Positions 50,313 to 60,264 of a DNA stretch of 64,000 bases are shown here, one piece after another. Made by a program: the position numbers and the translations under genes. The DNA is taken from contig JAFDVI010000053.1 in assembly GCA_018269055.1 (NCBI GenBank), positions 49,239 to 113,238 on the forward strand. Reading direction: 5' to 3'. How positions within the stretch are numbered: the first letter of the stretch is position 1; each line of letters begins with the position of its first letter. Below the pieces are notes generated by a model. That model was not told where the DNA came from and did not search any database. It was given only the letters and a program-made list of their open reading frames with translations. Origin of the DNA: Acidobacteriota bacterium. GTDB lineage: Bacteria; Acidobacteriota; Blastocatellia; RBC074.

Positions 50313-50933
50313 TTATGGATTGGGGTTTGATGCCTGCGTTTGCGAACTCACAACCGCGCCAGCAACGGCCGTTCCTCCGGCTCCGAGCAAAATGGCCGCC
50401 AATGTTCCTGATCCCAATGCTGTGGCGCTGGCACTTTGCGTTGTCATTACCGGTACACACCGAACCCCTCGTTGGGTCGTCACAGCCAGAACCGATGATT
50501 CTTTTCCATCGGCGGCAGAAACACCTTCTGGAGTGTTAATTGCGACTCTCACACCTGCTGAGGAGTTGACCACGATTTTCCCCATCACCAATTCGCCGCT
50601 GATCAACCCGTCTGAAAACTTCAGCACCATTTGAGATCCAGGAGACAACTCTACTCTGCCAAGTTTACCCAAAGTGACAATTGCACGATTTCCTGCCGCA
50701 CATGCTACATTCAATCGGGAATTATTGAAGATGGCAGTTCCGTTAATTGCCTTCTTTTCATTGATGGTGACCGTTCCAGTCAAATTTAACTGGCCAATAA
50801 TTTGTCCATCGTTTTTGGGATTCGCGGCAGCGGAAATTGCGATTGGGTTTAAAACGACACTTCCCACAGTAGTCATTAAAGCAACCAGTGCGAAAGTTAC
50901 GATTTTACGAATGATTGATGACTGAAAATTCAT
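50313..50933 (-). CDS. Exported FecR-like protein with glycine-rich C-terminus
   Basis: The 206-residue protein has a signal peptide (residues 1-35), a FecR-like beta-rich region (ELSPGSQMVLKF, SGELVMGKIVVN) and a hydrophobic Gly/Ala-rich segment near the end (GSGTLAAILLGAGGTAVAGAVV) followed by a short polar tail. FecR-like domains outside sigma-factor systems often occur in polysaccharide and cell-surface operons. No partner sigma factor is seen. The 230 bp up to the next gene contain no other gene I can support. Confidence 0.65.
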   Translation of the reverse strand: MNFQSSIIRKIVTFALVALMTTVGSVVLNPIAISAAANPKNDGQIIGQLNLTGTVTINEKKAINGTAIFNNSRLNVACAAGNRAIVTLGKLGRVELSPGSQMVLKFSDGLISGELVMGKIVVNSSAGVRVAINTPEGVSAADGKESSVLAVTTQRGVRCVPVMTTQSASATALGSGTLAAILLGAGGTAVAGAVVSSQTQASNPNP

Positions 50934-51141
50934 TGTTCTCCCCGAATATCTTCAACTGAGCAATTAAAAGAATTGGGATAGGGGGGTCAGAACGGCGCGG
51001 AGCTTAACGCAGCCTCGTTATTTTTTCAAACAATTATTTTGCCCACTGGCATTTACACGTATCCCAACTTGAAACCATAGAGGAAACCTCATCTCGAGGC
51101 GGGCTTGTTCAACTAACTACTTATCCCTGCTCGCCAACCCA

Positions 51142-51173
51142 AAATGATCTCCAGCCATGCCTGGAGATCATTT
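51142..51173. terminator. Palindromic terminator overlapping the adaptor gene stop
   Basis: AAATGATCTCCAG (51142-51154) and CTGGAGATCATTT (51161-51173) form a perfect 13-bp stem with a six-base loop. The stop codon of the adaptor gene (51168-51170) is inside one arm. Confidence 0.75.
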
Positions 51174-52394
51174 CCCTAAAATCACCGCCTGGCCGGAAAC
51201 CAAATTTCCTGGCGATAGTATCACTGGCGAATTCGCTTCCAATCCTTCGACGACGACCCAGTCATTTGCCTGCCGTCCCACAACCACAGCCTTCTCAAGG
51301 GCTTTGCCGTCCTTCACGGTGAAAACCTTTTGGATTCCCGCGAAGGTCACAATTGCAGAGGCAGGAACCATGACGACATCGGCGGTGGAAGTCGTCTGGA
51401 TTTCCGCTTTGGCAAAAGAACCAGGCCGCAACTTGCCTTGTTGGTTATCAACTTCTGCCTCGATAATCAATGTCCGGCTTTGTTCCTGGAAAGCCGGACT
51501 TAGTCGGGCCACACGACCGGAATTTTCTTGCCCCTCTTCCCCTTCGACAACCACGCGAACTGATTGACCTGGGTGAATGCCCTGTGCGTCTCGTTCAGGA
51601 ATTTCGACTCGCAACCGCAATGGATGCAGACGGACAATTGTTACGACAGGAGTTCCGGCAGCCAGATATTCGCCCAACGATGTGCGTTTTTCCCGAATCG
51701 CGCCATCAAAAGGAGCGAAGAGAGAGGTTTCCGCCAATTGCTGTTTGGCCAGTGCCAATTCCGAGCGGCGTTGTAGTAACACACCTTGACGATTGCGGAC
51801 CTCTTCGACGGAATCCTGATAGCGGCTGTCTGCGACCTTAAATGCCGATTCAACGCGATCTAGCTCTGCCTTCGATTGAATTCCCTGCCTGACCAGTTGG
51901 CGAGTTCGCTCTAAATTGAGCTTGGCTTCTTCCAACAAGGCAGCAGATTGCCGAACCAGGGCGGTGTTTTCTGTATCAATCCGATCATCTTCTCCTTGAG
52001 GCGGCAACCCCAGCCTGACGCGTGCCTGTTGCAGCGCAGCTTCCGCCTGCTGTAACCGACCTTTGAAATCTGTGGTTTCCAATTGACCAATTAACTGACC
52101 TTTACGCACCTGGCTACCCAAATCAACCTTGAGATCGCTCACTCGCCCAGCGACCTTGAAACTTAAGGTTGCCTGCTCATCGGCAGCCAGTGTTCCCGGC
52201 GCAGAAACAATGCGCGTCAATTTTCGAAGTTCAGAATTAGCCGTGTTAACTTGCCTGGGTGGAAGGTTCGATACGCCAGAAGCCCCTCGTGATGATGCTG
52301 CGCTCGGTGAATCCTGGCGACAGCCAGCACAGGCCAACGCAAAACAAAGAATAGATAGAGTAATGGCAATAACTTTCGGGTATTGTGTTGTCAT
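51168..52394 (-). CDS. RND-type periplasmic adaptor lipoprotein (HlyD/MFP)
   Basis: The 408-residue protein has a lipoprotein signal (hydrophobic stretch ending LACAGC near residue 25), a biotinyl-lipoyl-like half motif (GRVSDLKVDLGSQVRKGQLIGQLE) at residues 88-112, a coiled-coil hairpin to about 210, the second lipoyl half (LFAPFDGAIREKRTSLGEYLAAG) and beta-barrel domains. Adaptors link inner-membrane RND or ABC pumps to an outer-membrane channel. No pump or TolC gene is next to it; on one side is the polysaccharide cluster and on the other a divergent sialidase-like gene. Confidence 0.9.
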   Translation of the reverse strand: MTTQYPKVIAITLSILCFALACAGCRQDSPSAASSRGASGVSNLPPRQVNTANSELRKLTRIVSAPGTLAADEQATLSFKVAGRVSDLKVDLGSQVRKGQLIGQLETTDFKGRLQQAEAALQQARVRLGLPPQGEDDRIDTENTALVRQSAALLEEAKLNLERTRQLVRQGIQSKAELDRVESAFKVADSRYQDSVEEVRNRQGVLLQRRSELALAKQQLAETSLFAPFDGAIREKRTSLGEYLAAGTPVVTIVRLHPLRLRVEIPERDAQGIHPGQSVRVVVEGEEGQENSGRVARLSPAFQEQSRTLIIEAEVDNQQGKLRPGSFAKAEIQTTSTADVVMVPASAIVTFAGIQKVFTVKDGKALEKAVVVGRQANDWVVVEGLEANSPVILSPGNLVSGQAVILGK

Positions 52395-52528
52395 TTCAAT
52401 TTGATTGTCTCGACCTGATCGGGCGAGCTAGTGTTGGTTTATTTGGAAATTGAGCGAGCATTATAACTTGCGAGATGGATTCATGCACATCATTGAGTGA
52501 TGTTCAGGAAAAGTTTGGCACTTTTGTC

Positions 52529-52556
52529 TGCGGCATCGCTGTGCAATGATGCCGCA
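52529..52556. promoter_or_regulatory. Inverted repeat upstream of the sialidase-like gene
   Basis: TGCGGCATC (52529-52537) and GATGCCGCA (52548-52556) form a perfect 9-bp dyad with a ten-base gap, 38 bases before the chosen start. It could be an operator for the divergent pair or a 5' UTR hairpin. Confidence 0.35.
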
Positions 52557-52593
52557 ATCAGATTTACAAAATTTACCGCCGAGGATCGCTAAG

Positions 52594-53874
52594 ATGAAAA
52601 TGAGGATTGTTATTCTTGCACTGGCAGCGTTAGGTAGTTGCTGCTGGGCTTGGATTCAGTGCGGTGTGAATGCGACTTCGTCATTTACCGAGGCAAAGCC
52701 ATTTATTGAATCCGAACTGATTTTTCCGCTCGAGCATTGGCACAATCACGCCTCCTGTATTGTCGAATGTCCTAATGGAGACTTGTTAGTTTGTTGGTTT
52801 CATGGATCAGGAGAACGGCAAGCTGACGACGTGAAAGTTGAAGGTGCACGGCTCAAACGAGGCGCCCGGCAATGGAGCGCTCGTTTCACCATGGCGGACA
52901 CTCCAGGCTATCCTGATACCAATTGCACAATGTTTATTGATCCACAGGGGAGGCTTTGGCTGATGTGGCCGACCATTTTGGCGAACGAATGGCATACGGC
53001 ATTGATGAAATACAAAATCTCCGATCAATATCAACTGGACGGGGCTCCTATCTGGAAAATCAGCGAGGTGATGCATATCACTCCGGGACAGGAATTCGTT
53101 GATGCCATAAATCGAACACTGGACGAATGGGAGAAAGGACAATCCCCCTCCCCGGAAGCTCCTCAAGAAACTCTACTAGCCTATTCCGCTCGTGTTCGTA
53201 AAATGGCTGCTGATAAACTCTCAAGACGCATCGGGTGGATGACTAGAGCGCATCCGTTTGTTTTGAACAATCAGCGATTGATTGTCCCACTGTATTCCGA
53301 CGGGTTTTCTTTCTCACTGATGGCGATCACGGACGATTGGGGAGCGACCTGGAAAACCAGCACGCCTTTGGTTGGCGGAGGCAACATTCAACCCAGCATT
53401 GTAAAAAGAAAAGACGGCTCGTTATACACCTTGATGCGAGACAACGGCCCGGCTCCCAAGCGATTGCATCAAAGTGAATCCCGTGACAATGGTATGACTT
53501 GGTCACCCGTCACTGACAGCCACTTACCGAATCCGGGTTCCGGCGCTGAAGTCATAGGGCTGCGCAATGGCCACTGGGCCTTGATTTATAACGATACCGA
53601 GCGAAGCCGCAACAGCCTGGCTATTTCCATATCTGACGACGAGGGCAAAACCTGGAAATGGACTCGCCATTTGGAACTTGACCCGCCTGGCCCAGAGGCA
53701 GGTTCTTTCAGTTACCCGTCAATCATTCAAGCCCGCGACGGTTCCCTGCATGCAAGCTACAGTTATCATCTGAATCGCAAGGACTTGGAAAAGGATGCCG
53801 AGGGTAATTCCAGACGAAAAGCGATTAAACATGCGCATTTCAATGAAGAATGGATTCTGGTTGGCGACAAATGA
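52594..53874 (+). CDS. Exported sialidase-like BNR-repeat protein
   Basis: The 426-residue protein has a signal sequence (MKMRIVILALAALGSCCWAW) and a six-bladed propeller with three clear Asp-boxes: TDDWGATWKT, SRDNGMTWSP and SDDEGKTWKW. The leading segment FPLEHWHNHASCIVECPNGDLLVCWFHGSGER fits exo-alpha-sialidases of the BNR_2 type. Whether it cuts sialic acid or another sugar cannot be told; many bacterial members act on other uronates or dideoxysugars. The ATG at 52594 has GAGG upstream; a longer frame from 52546 would put the signal sequence in the wrong place. Confidence 0.8.
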   Translation: MKMRIVILALAALGSCCWAWIQCGVNATSSFTEAKPFIESELIFPLEHWHNHASCIVECPNGDLLVCWFHGSGERQADDVKVEGARLKRGARQWSARFTMADTPGYPDTNCTMFIDPQGRLWLMWPTILANEWHTALMKYKISDQYQLDGAPIWKISEVMHITPGQEFVDAINRTLDEWEKGQSPSPEAPQETLLAYSARVRKMAADKLSRRIGWMTRAHPFVLNNQRLIVPLYSDGFSFSLMAITDDWGATWKTSTPLVGGGNIQPSIVKRKDGSLYTLMRDNGPAPKRLHQSESRDNGMTWSPVTDSHLPNPGSGAEVIGLRNGHWALIYNDTERSRNSLAISISDDEGKTWKWTRHLELDPPGPEAGSFSYPSIIQARDGSLHASYSYHLNRKDLEKDAEGNSRRKAIKHAHFNEEWILVGDK

Positions 53875-54093
53875 TCATCTGCCCCCACTCTCTGGCGATG
53901 AATGCGAACGGGTATTTCACGAAGAAAATGATGGCCTGAGGCGTTTCTTTTAGATTTGCTCTCGCCAGTAAAAGATTCAGGCGCTAGAATGCATTGCTTA
54001 AAGCTTAATCCTATCTCAGAGTTCGTCCAAAAATTCAATTCAATCTCAACGCTCTTAAGAAGATTGAAGGCATAACAGGCATAGTAAACAAAT

Positions 54094-54639
54094 ATGATGT
54101 ATAGCCAACAAGAATACGACATGGTTCGGCGACAAACGATGCAAATTGAAGCCGAAAAGCGGGCTTTATTGCGCTGGACATTGATTGTAGTGACAATTTT
54201 ATTTGCCTTTTCGCTGGTGCTTAGCGGGTTAATGTACCAGCGTTTTAGTACTGCTGAAGGCAGAATAGAATCCGCGGATCTTCGCGCCAGCACCGCGGAA
54301 GCCAAGCTCAAGGAGGTAAGCAAAGAACTTGCCGATAAAAAAGCCATTCTTGAGGCAAATTCTGCCACTGCGGCAAAACAAAATTCAATTATCGAAACCG
54401 TCGTCCCCAAAATGGTCAATCGAACTGCTTCAGACAGCGAACTTTCAGAGTTGGCAAACGCCGTGTACAACCAGCCTGGACACATGGCACAGTTGCCGAG
54501 TATTCCTCCTAACGAAGTGTTGCGGAGCTACCGTTATCGAGTTGATGGGCGTCCGGTCAAGTACACCATCGTTCCCGGTTTGATTGATAATAAATGGGTG
54601 ATTTATTCTCTGCTTGTCAAAAATCAGGAAGACAAGTAA
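54094..54639 (+). CDS. Membrane-anchored coiled-coil protein, unknown function
   Basis: The 181-residue protein has a short cytoplasmic N-terminus, one membrane helix (LIVVTILFAFSLVLSGLM, residues 30-48), a coiled coil (residues 55-105, with AKLKEVSKELADKKAIL) and a C-terminal 60-residue region ending with KWVIYSLLVKNQEDK. I recognise no family. It stands alone between the sialidase-like gene and the translation operon. A reading frame on the opposite strand over this region is a shadow. Confidence 0.6.
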   Translation: MMYSQQEYDMVRRQTMQIEAEKRALLRWTLIVVTILFAFSLVLSGLMYQRFSTAEGRIESADLRASTAEAKLKEVSKELADKKAILEANSATAAKQNSIIETVVPKMVNRTASDSELSELANAVYNQPGHMAQLPSIPPNEVLRSYRYRVDGRPVKYTIVPGLIDNKWVIYSLLVKNQEDK

Positions 54640-54745
54640 ATGTGATTTTTGTCTTGGAGAGTGCTTTTATTGGCAGCAAACGACAAATCAAATAGTGGCT
54701 GCTTGATTTCAAAAAACCTTCCGGCTATTATCTGACTTACTTTCA

Positions 54746-54771
54746 AGGTGGGCGTTTCGCCCACCTTTTTT
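54746..54771 (+). terminator. Rho-independent terminator before rimP
   Basis: AGGTGGGCG and CGCCCACCT form a perfect 9-bp stem with a TTT loop followed by a run of T. It ends the preceding transcript before the rimP operon. Confidence 0.9.
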
Positions 54772-54813
54772 ATCAGGCTCAACCCTGTATCAAAAGCTTA
54801 AGGAGTGAAGCGA

Positions 54814-55275
54814 TTGAAGGTTGATCCGCGCATACGCGAGATCGTCGAGAGGGTCACTGCGCGCGAAAATATCGAGCTTGTTCACGTCGAATTATCTGGT
54901 GGGCGGAATCCGATCTTAAGAATCTTGATTGACAAGCCTGGCGGCGTAACGATTGACGATTGCGCGCATATCAGCGAAAGAGTCAGCCTGATACTGGACG
55001 TGGAGGATCCAATTCCCGGTCAGTACATGCTAGAAGTCGCTTCTCCTGGGCTTGATCGTGGTCTGTACAAGGAATCTGACTACGAACGTTTTGCCGGGCT
55101 TCCTGCACACGTGAAGCTATCAGAAGCTATTAACGGTCAACGAAATTTTCACGGAAAACTCATTGGGCTTGATCGAGAAGGTGAAACGGCGGCCATTCTT
55201 GAAGAAGCTTCAGGAACGATTCGTCGCTTACCACTCGCTAAAATTGTCAAGGCCAATGTAGAAATTGAACCATAA
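54814..55275 (+). CDS. rimP: Ribosome maturation factor RimP
   Basis: RimP helps assemble the 30S subunit. The 153-residue protein starts KVDPRIREIVERVTARENIELV and contains RILIDKPGGVTIDDCAHIS and the segment YMLEVASPGLDRGLYKESDYERFAG that marks the family. A TTG at 54814 has AAGGAG at a spacing of nine and is preferred over a GTG at 54805 that overlaps the same site. It heads the conserved order rimP-nusA-infB-rbfA. Confidence 0.92.
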   Translation: MKVDPRIREIVERVTARENIELVHVELSGGRNPILRILIDKPGGVTIDDCAHISERVSLILDVEDPIPGQYMLEVASPGLDRGLYKESDYERFAGLPAHVKLSEAINGQRNFHGKLIGLDREGETAAILEEASGTIRRLPLAKIVKANVEIEP

Positions 55276-55339
55276 CGGATGATCGGTTGAAGGCAGAAGT
55301 GCCCATCCTGGGACACGCCAAATTCGACCATTGGAAAAT

Positions 55340-56848
55340 ATGAGCACGCTCAGTTCGATAGCACAAAACATAGACGTTCTAAGCAAAGAGAAAAAAATTG
55401 ATCCGCAGGTCATCATCAGCGCCATTGAAGATGCCGTGGTGACGGCTTCGCGCAAACACTTCAAAACCGGCGAAGACCTGCACGCACGGTACAACCTGGA
55501 ATCCGGCGCAATTGAGCTCTATGCCATCAAAACTGTCGTTGAGAGCGTCGAAGATTCGGCGCGCGAAATGACGGTGGATGAAGCAAACGCAGAAGTTGGC
55601 GAGGGCGCTGAAGTCGGAGACATGCTGGAACTGCCGCGCCCGGTCGAAGAACTTGGACGAATTGCAGCGCAAACTGCCAAACAGATCATTTTACAAAAAG
55701 TCCGTGAGGCTGAACGTAACAAGGTATTTGAAGAGTATATCGGACGGCTCGGAGAATTGATCAACGGCTTTGTCAAACGCTTCGAAGGCGGAAAAGTCAT
55801 TGTGGATATTGGCAATTCCCTGGAAGCCGTGATGCCGAAATCGCAGCAGTCGAAGGTTGAAAACTTCACGCAAGGTGAGCGTATTCGCGTGGTCATTCAC
55901 GATGTGAACCGAGAAGCCAAAGGACCGCAGATTGAGGTTTCGCGTACCAGCCCTGAATTGCTCAAGCGATTGTTTGAAATGGAAGTGCCGGAAATTTACG
56001 ACGGTACCGTTCAAATCAAAGCTGCAGTCCGCGAACCAGGAGACCGCGCCAAGATCGCTGTTGTCTCGAATGAACGCGATGTGGATCCGGTTGGAGCCTG
56101 CGTCGGGATGAAAGGCTCGCGCGTGCAATCCATCATCCGTGAACTGCGGGGGGAAAAAATTGACATCATTGAATGGTCCGAGGACCCTGCGATCTTTGCC
56201 GCCAACGCCCTGTCCCCTGCCAAGGTCAGCAAGGTTACGGTGCTGGATTTTGAGGACAAAAAGCTGCAAGTCATCGTTGAAAACGAACAACAGTCGTTAG
56301 CCATTGGAAAGCGCGGTCAAAACGTCCGCCTGGCAGCCAAACTGGTCGGCTGGGACATTGATATTCGCAGTGAAGAGGAAATGAAGCGCGAAATTGCTTC
56401 GCAAATGGAGCAGATGATTACAGCGCCTATCGTCAAACTCTCTTCCATCGAAGGCATTTCTTCGGGTGACTCTGATGCGCTCGCTGAACATGGGGTGGAA
56501 ACCATCGAGCAGCTTGCAGAATCTTCCGTTGACGATATTTGCGAATGGCTTGATGTCAGCGTGGATGAGGCCGAAGAATTACTCGACATGGCTCGCGCCA
56601 TCACAGAGGCAAGAATTGCCCGCGCGACTCAAAACACCGCCGAGTTGCCAAACGGCTTTGTGGAGGAGTCAGAAACCGCAGAAATGACTGAAGCAGAACC
56701 AGACCGGGAAATTGCAGAAGAAGCGGTTGATGCTGAAGAAGGTGAAAATTTGGAAGAAGCCGAAACGGCTGATGCTTCCGACGAATCGTCGGTTGATGAA
56801 TCCACTGAAGCGACGGCAGAAGCTGAAAACCGGGATGAAGAGCAATGA
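55340..56848 (+). CDS. nusA: Transcription termination/antitermination factor NusA
   Basis: The 502-residue protein has the N-terminal RNA-polymerase binding domain (residues 1-125), an S1 domain (GKVIVDIGNSLEAVMPK, near 155), KH1 (CVGMKGSRVQSIIRELRGEKID, near 260) and KH2 (SLAIGKRGQNVRLAAKLVGWD, near 325). Two helix-hairpin-helix-like segments follow (VETIEQLAESSVDDICEWLD), and a strongly acidic tail of about 70 residues ends the protein. The ATG at 55340 is preferred over a TTG nine bases upstream. Confidence 0.95.
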   Translation: MSTLSSIAQNIDVLSKEKKIDPQVIISAIEDAVVTASRKHFKTGEDLHARYNLESGAIELYAIKTVVESVEDSAREMTVDEANAEVGEGAEVGDMLELPRPVEELGRIAAQTAKQIILQKVREAERNKVFEEYIGRLGELINGFVKRFEGGKVIVDIGNSLEAVMPKSQQSKVENFTQGERIRVVIHDVNREAKGPQIEVSRTSPELLKRLFEMEVPEIYDGTVQIKAAVREPGDRAKIAVVSNERDVDPVGACVGMKGSRVQSIIRELRGEKIDIIEWSEDPAIFAANALSPAKVSKVTVLDFEDKKLQVIVENEQQSLAIGKRGQNVRLAAKLVGWDIDIRSEEEMKREIASQMEQMITAPIVKLSSIEGISSGDSDALAEHGVETIEQLAESSVDDICEWLDVSVDEAEELLDMARAITEARIARATQNTAELPNGFVEESETAEMTEAEPDREIAEEAVDAEEGENLEEAETADASDESSVDESTEATAEAENRDEEQ

Positions 56849-56911
56849 ACCGGTTCGACATTTTACAATTTGCAGGTGAAGTGTTTCGTCAGGCTTATCT
56901 GAAGGGAATAA

Positions 56912-59794
56912 ATGAGCAAAGTCAGAATCTACGATTTAGCAAAGGAATTGAAGTTGGAGAGCAAAAAAGTGCTCGAAGACGCCCGTCGCCTGGGCGTTGA
57001 CGTAAGTGTGCCTTCAAACACACTTGACGATGCGACCGCGGCAAAAATCCGCGAAATGTATTATCCAAAGAAAAAAGAGGTTGTGGCTGCAAAGCCAACT
57101 GCACGTTTGATCAAACATCACCCAACCGCCACTGCACCCGCACTTGAAAAAACGCCGGAAACCTATGAGCCGGCTCATTCCACTGTCCCGGTCGTCGCCG
57201 AAGCGCATGTGCCGAAACACGCCGAGGTTTCAACGCCGCCATCAACTGTCATCAAACAGTTGACACGGCCGATTCCAGCAACCACCAAACCTCAACCGAC
57301 GGTTATTGTTGAACCGAAAGTTGAAAATAAGGTGGAGTCCAAACCGGAAATAAAACCGGAACCTTCGGTGATTGAACCGAAAGCAAGACTAGCAAAAACG
57401 GAACCCGATCCCAACAAACCTAGACTGGTAAAACTACCAACACCGGTAAAGGCCGAGCCGGAAACGCAAGTAATAGAGCAACTTGAAGAACAAATGGCTC
57501 CGGAAGTTTTACACGCGGAGCCAGAAACCGCGCCCGAACCTTTCCTGGAAACGCCCGTCATTGAGGCTGTTCCTGAAGCTACCAGAACGCCTGCGCCCGC
57601 CTCTGCACAGGAATCAGGTACCAAAGTCATCAAACTGCAAATGCCGACGGGGCCTTTGCCGAAACCTTCACCGACTGTTTCTGCCAGGTATCAAGCCGAA
57701 AAACCCAAATCGGCAACAGGCAAACTTCCTGTGACAGGTAAACTTGACCCCGGGTTATTGCTGAAAAAAGACCAACAGCGAGATACCAAAGAAAAAGAAA
57801 CCCACATTTTGCCTTCAGGCGCGCAACAGCGAACGGTTTACATTCCGCCCAAAGACCAAAAGCCGAAAGGCCGAAATCAACATCGCGCCAAGGATAAAGA
57901 AAAGGACAAATTCCAGGAAGGCAACACACAAAAGCTTGGGTTGCGTAAACAAGCCCTGCCTGCAGCAGCGCAGAAGATGATCCCGACTGTCCTGAAGCCT
58001 GTTCGCCTGGTTGAAGGCAGCACTGTCCGTGAGTTTGCCGACAAGATCGAAGCCAAACCGCGTGATGTCGTGGCGGCACTGATGCAACGCGGAGTAATGG
58101 CCACAATCAACCAGACAATTAGCCACGAAATGGCCCTTGAGATCGGCCGCGAATATGGCTTTGAAGTCGCCTTCGGCGATTTCGAGGATATGATCATCGA
58201 GTCCGAATTCGAAATTACTCCGGAAGCGATGGAAGATACAGACCCGCGCGCTCCTGTCATTACGGTCATGGGACACGTGGATCATGGAAAAACCAGCTTG
58301 CTCGACGCGATCCGGTCGGCACGCGTTGCGGAAGGCGAAGCGGGCGGAATCACGCAACACATCGGCGCGTATTCCGTTGAAGTTCCAAGTCCGGAACATC
58401 CTGAGGTTTTACGAAGAGTCGTGTTCCTGGACACTCCCGGTCACGAAGCATTTACGTTGATGCGCGCTCGCGGCGCCAAAGTCACAGACATTGTCGTGCT
58501 CGTGGTTGCGGCGGACGACGGCGTCATGCCGCAGACAATTGAAGCGATTGAACACTCTCGTGCGGCCAAAGTTCCGATCATCGTCGCCATCAACAAAGTG
58601 GACAAACCTGACGCCAACGTTGAACGCGTCAAGAAGGAATTGGCAGATCGCGGCGTTCTGTGGAGCGGATGGGGCGGTGACACTGAAATGGTTGAAGTTT
58701 CCGCTAAAAAGCGCCAGAACATTGACGGATTGCTGGAAATGATTCTGTTGACGGCGGACATTCTGGAGTTGAAATCCAATCCGAAACGCAAAGCGACCGG
58801 AACCGTCTTGGAAGCCAAGCTGGATCGCGGCCGTGGCGCGGTGGCGACGGTGTTGGTTCAAAACGGCTCGCTTCACATCGGAGATCCATTCATCGTCGGC
58901 AATTTTTCCGGCAGAGTGCGTGCGCTAATGGATGATATTGGCGAGCGTGTTCAAGATGTCGGCCCCGCGACCCCAGTGGAAGTGCTTGGGCTTGAAGGCG
59001 TGCCTTCCGCCGGCGACCAGTTCCAGGTCGTTGACGATGTATCCAAAGCTCAACAAATCGCACAATTTCGGCAGGCCAAAACCAGAGCGACGGCGTTGGC
59101 TCGGTCCGCCGCGCGCGGTTTGGATCAGTTGGCATCACAGATGGAGACTGGCATCGTCAAGGAATTGCTGGTTATCTTGAAGGCTGACGTGCAAGGTTCG
59201 GTCGAAGTGCTCAAAGACACACTGACCAAACTTTCCACTGACAAAGTCAAAGTGCGAATCATTCGCGCTGCGGTCGGCGCGATCACGTATGACGATGTGC
59301 TGCTGGCCAGCGCCTCTCAAGTCACAGACACAGGCGCCGCCACGGTCATCATCGGCTTTAATGTGCGACCGGAATCGCGCGCAGAAGAAATCGCCAAGCA
59401 GGAAGAGATTGATATTCGGCTTCACTCGATTATCTACAAAGTCGAGGAAGAAATTCGCAACGCCATGCTCGGATTGATGGAAGCTACGCTGAAAGATGTC
59501 GTTCTCGGCAAAGCCGAAGTTCGCGATATCATTCGCGTTCCCAAGGTTGGCGCTGTCGCCGGTTGCATGGTGATCAACGGTTCGATCAAGCGCACTGCTC
59601 AGGCTCGGCTGATTCGTAACAACGTTGTGATTTTTGAATCGTCAATCGGCAGTTTGCGCCGCTTTAAAGATGACGCCAGCGAGGTTCAACAAGGCTACGA
59701 ATGCGGAATTACGGTTGATCGTTTCAGCGATTACAAGATTGGCGATGTCATCGAAGCCTACAACGTCGAGAAAATTGCGCCAACGCAACTTTAG
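56912..59794 (+). CDS. infB: Translation initiation factor IF-2
   Basis: The 960-residue protein has an N-terminal IF2_N helix domain ([20 protein letters not shown]), about 280 residues of proline, glutamate and lysine-rich linker, a second IF2_N-like segment near 370, and the G domain from about 450: [14 protein letters not shown] (G1), DTPGHEAF (G3), [11 protein letters not shown] (G4) and SAKKRQNID (G5). Domains II to IV follow, with the fMet-tRNA binding region at the end. The ATG has GAAGGGA upstream. Confidence 0.97.
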   Translation: MSKVRIYDLAKELKLESKKVLEDARRLGVDVSVPSNTLDDATAAKIREMYYPKKKEVVAAKPTARLIKHHPTATAPALEKTPETYEPAHSTVPVVAEAHVPKHAEVSTPPSTVIKQLTRPIPATTKPQPTVIVEPKVENKVESKPEIKPEPSVIEPKARLAKTEPDPNKPRLVKLPTPVKAEPETQVIEQLEEQMAPEVLHAEPETAPEPFLETPVIEAVPEATRTPAPASAQESGTKVIKLQMPTGPLPKPSPTVSARYQAEKPKSATGKLPVTGKLDPGLLLKKDQQRDTKEKETHILPSGAQQRTVYIPPKDQKPKGRNQHRAKDKEKDKFQEGNTQKLGLRKQALPAAAQKMIPTVLKPVRLVEGSTVREFADKIEAKPRDVVAALMQRGVMATINQTISHEMALEIGREYGFEVAFGDFEDMIIESEFEITPEAMEDTDPRAPVITVMGHVDHGKTSLLDAIRSARVAEGEAGGITQHIGAYSVEVPSPEHPEVLRRVVFLDTPGHEAFTLMRARGAKVTDIVVLVVAADDGVMPQTIEAIEHSRAAKVPIIVAINKVDKPDANVERVKKELADRGVLWSGWGGDTEMVEVSAKKRQNIDGLLEMILLTADILELKSNPKRKATGTVLEAKLDRGRGAVATVLVQNGSLHIGDPFIVGNFSGRVRALMDDIGERVQDVGPATPVEVLGLEGVPSAGDQFQVVDDVSKAQQIAQFRQAKTRATALARSAARGLDQLASQMETGIVKELLVILKADVQGSVEVLKDTLTKLSTDKVKVRIIRAAVGAITYDDVLLASASQVTDTGAATVIIGFNVRPESRAEEIAKQEEIDIRLHSIIYKVEEEIRNAMLGLMEATLKDVVLGKAEVRDIIRVPKVGAVAGCMVINGSIKRTAQARLIRNNVVIFESSIGSLRRFKDDASEVQQGYECGITVDRFSDYKIGDVIEAYNVEKIAPTQL

Positions 59795-59892
59795 AAATCA
59801 AAGGGCAAACGGCAAACGGCAAAAATACAGACTGAATTGCCTTTCAGCGCGAATAAGTTTTGATTTTTGACTTTTGCCTTTCGACTTTCGCT

Positions 59893-60264
59893 ATGCAGCA
59901 CCGCCCAAACAGATTGGCTCATGAATTAAAGAACGAAATCAGCTCGATCATTACGCGCGAGATGCCACACCACCAGTTTGGCTTCCTCACGATTACTGAA
60001 GTAAAAGTCAGCCCGGACTTACGTTACGCGCGCGTTTTTGTCAGTGTTTTGGGTTCCCCGGAAGAACAAAAAAGAACTTTGGACTTGCTTAACGGCGAAA
60101 AATCCTTCGTTCGCCAATTGATCGGCAAACGATTTCGACTTCGCCATACCCCGGAAATCTCCTTCGTATACGACGAAACAATCGAACATGGCGACCGGTT
60201 GTTGCAGATGATCGAAGAAGTCAAAAAGGAGCTGCCTGAAGAAGATGTTAGGCCAGGTAATTGA
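59893..60264 (+). CDS. rbfA: Ribosome-binding factor A
   Basis: The 123-residue protein has the KH-like fold segments RLAHELKNEISSIITREM, FLTITEVKVSPDLRYARVFVS and the closing RLRHTPEISFVYDETIEHG with the usual basic and acidic parts. RbfA acts in late 30S maturation. The ATG at 59893 has no good ribosome-binding site; a frame from 59860 would add eleven residues unlike the family. The end overlaps the next gene by 20 bp. The gap before it (59795-59892) holds GCAAACG direct repeats and a CTTTTGCC/GGCAAA inverted pattern only. Confidence 0.9.
   Translation: MQHRPNRLAHELKNEISSIITREMPHHQFGFLTITEVKVSPDLRYARVFVSVLGSPEEQKRTLDLLNGEKSFVRQLIGKRFRLRHTPEISFVYDETIEHGDRLLQMIEEVKKELPEEDVRPGN

Noticed and set aside
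52514-52532. Sigma-54-like promoter TGGCAC...TCTGC
   Set aside because: The distance between GG and GC is 11 rather than 10 and the second half is poor.
53766-54485. 239-codon minus-strand frame
   Set aside because: It overlaps the end of the sialidase-like gene and most of a plausible plus-strand gene with a membrane helix and coiled coil, and its product has no family features.
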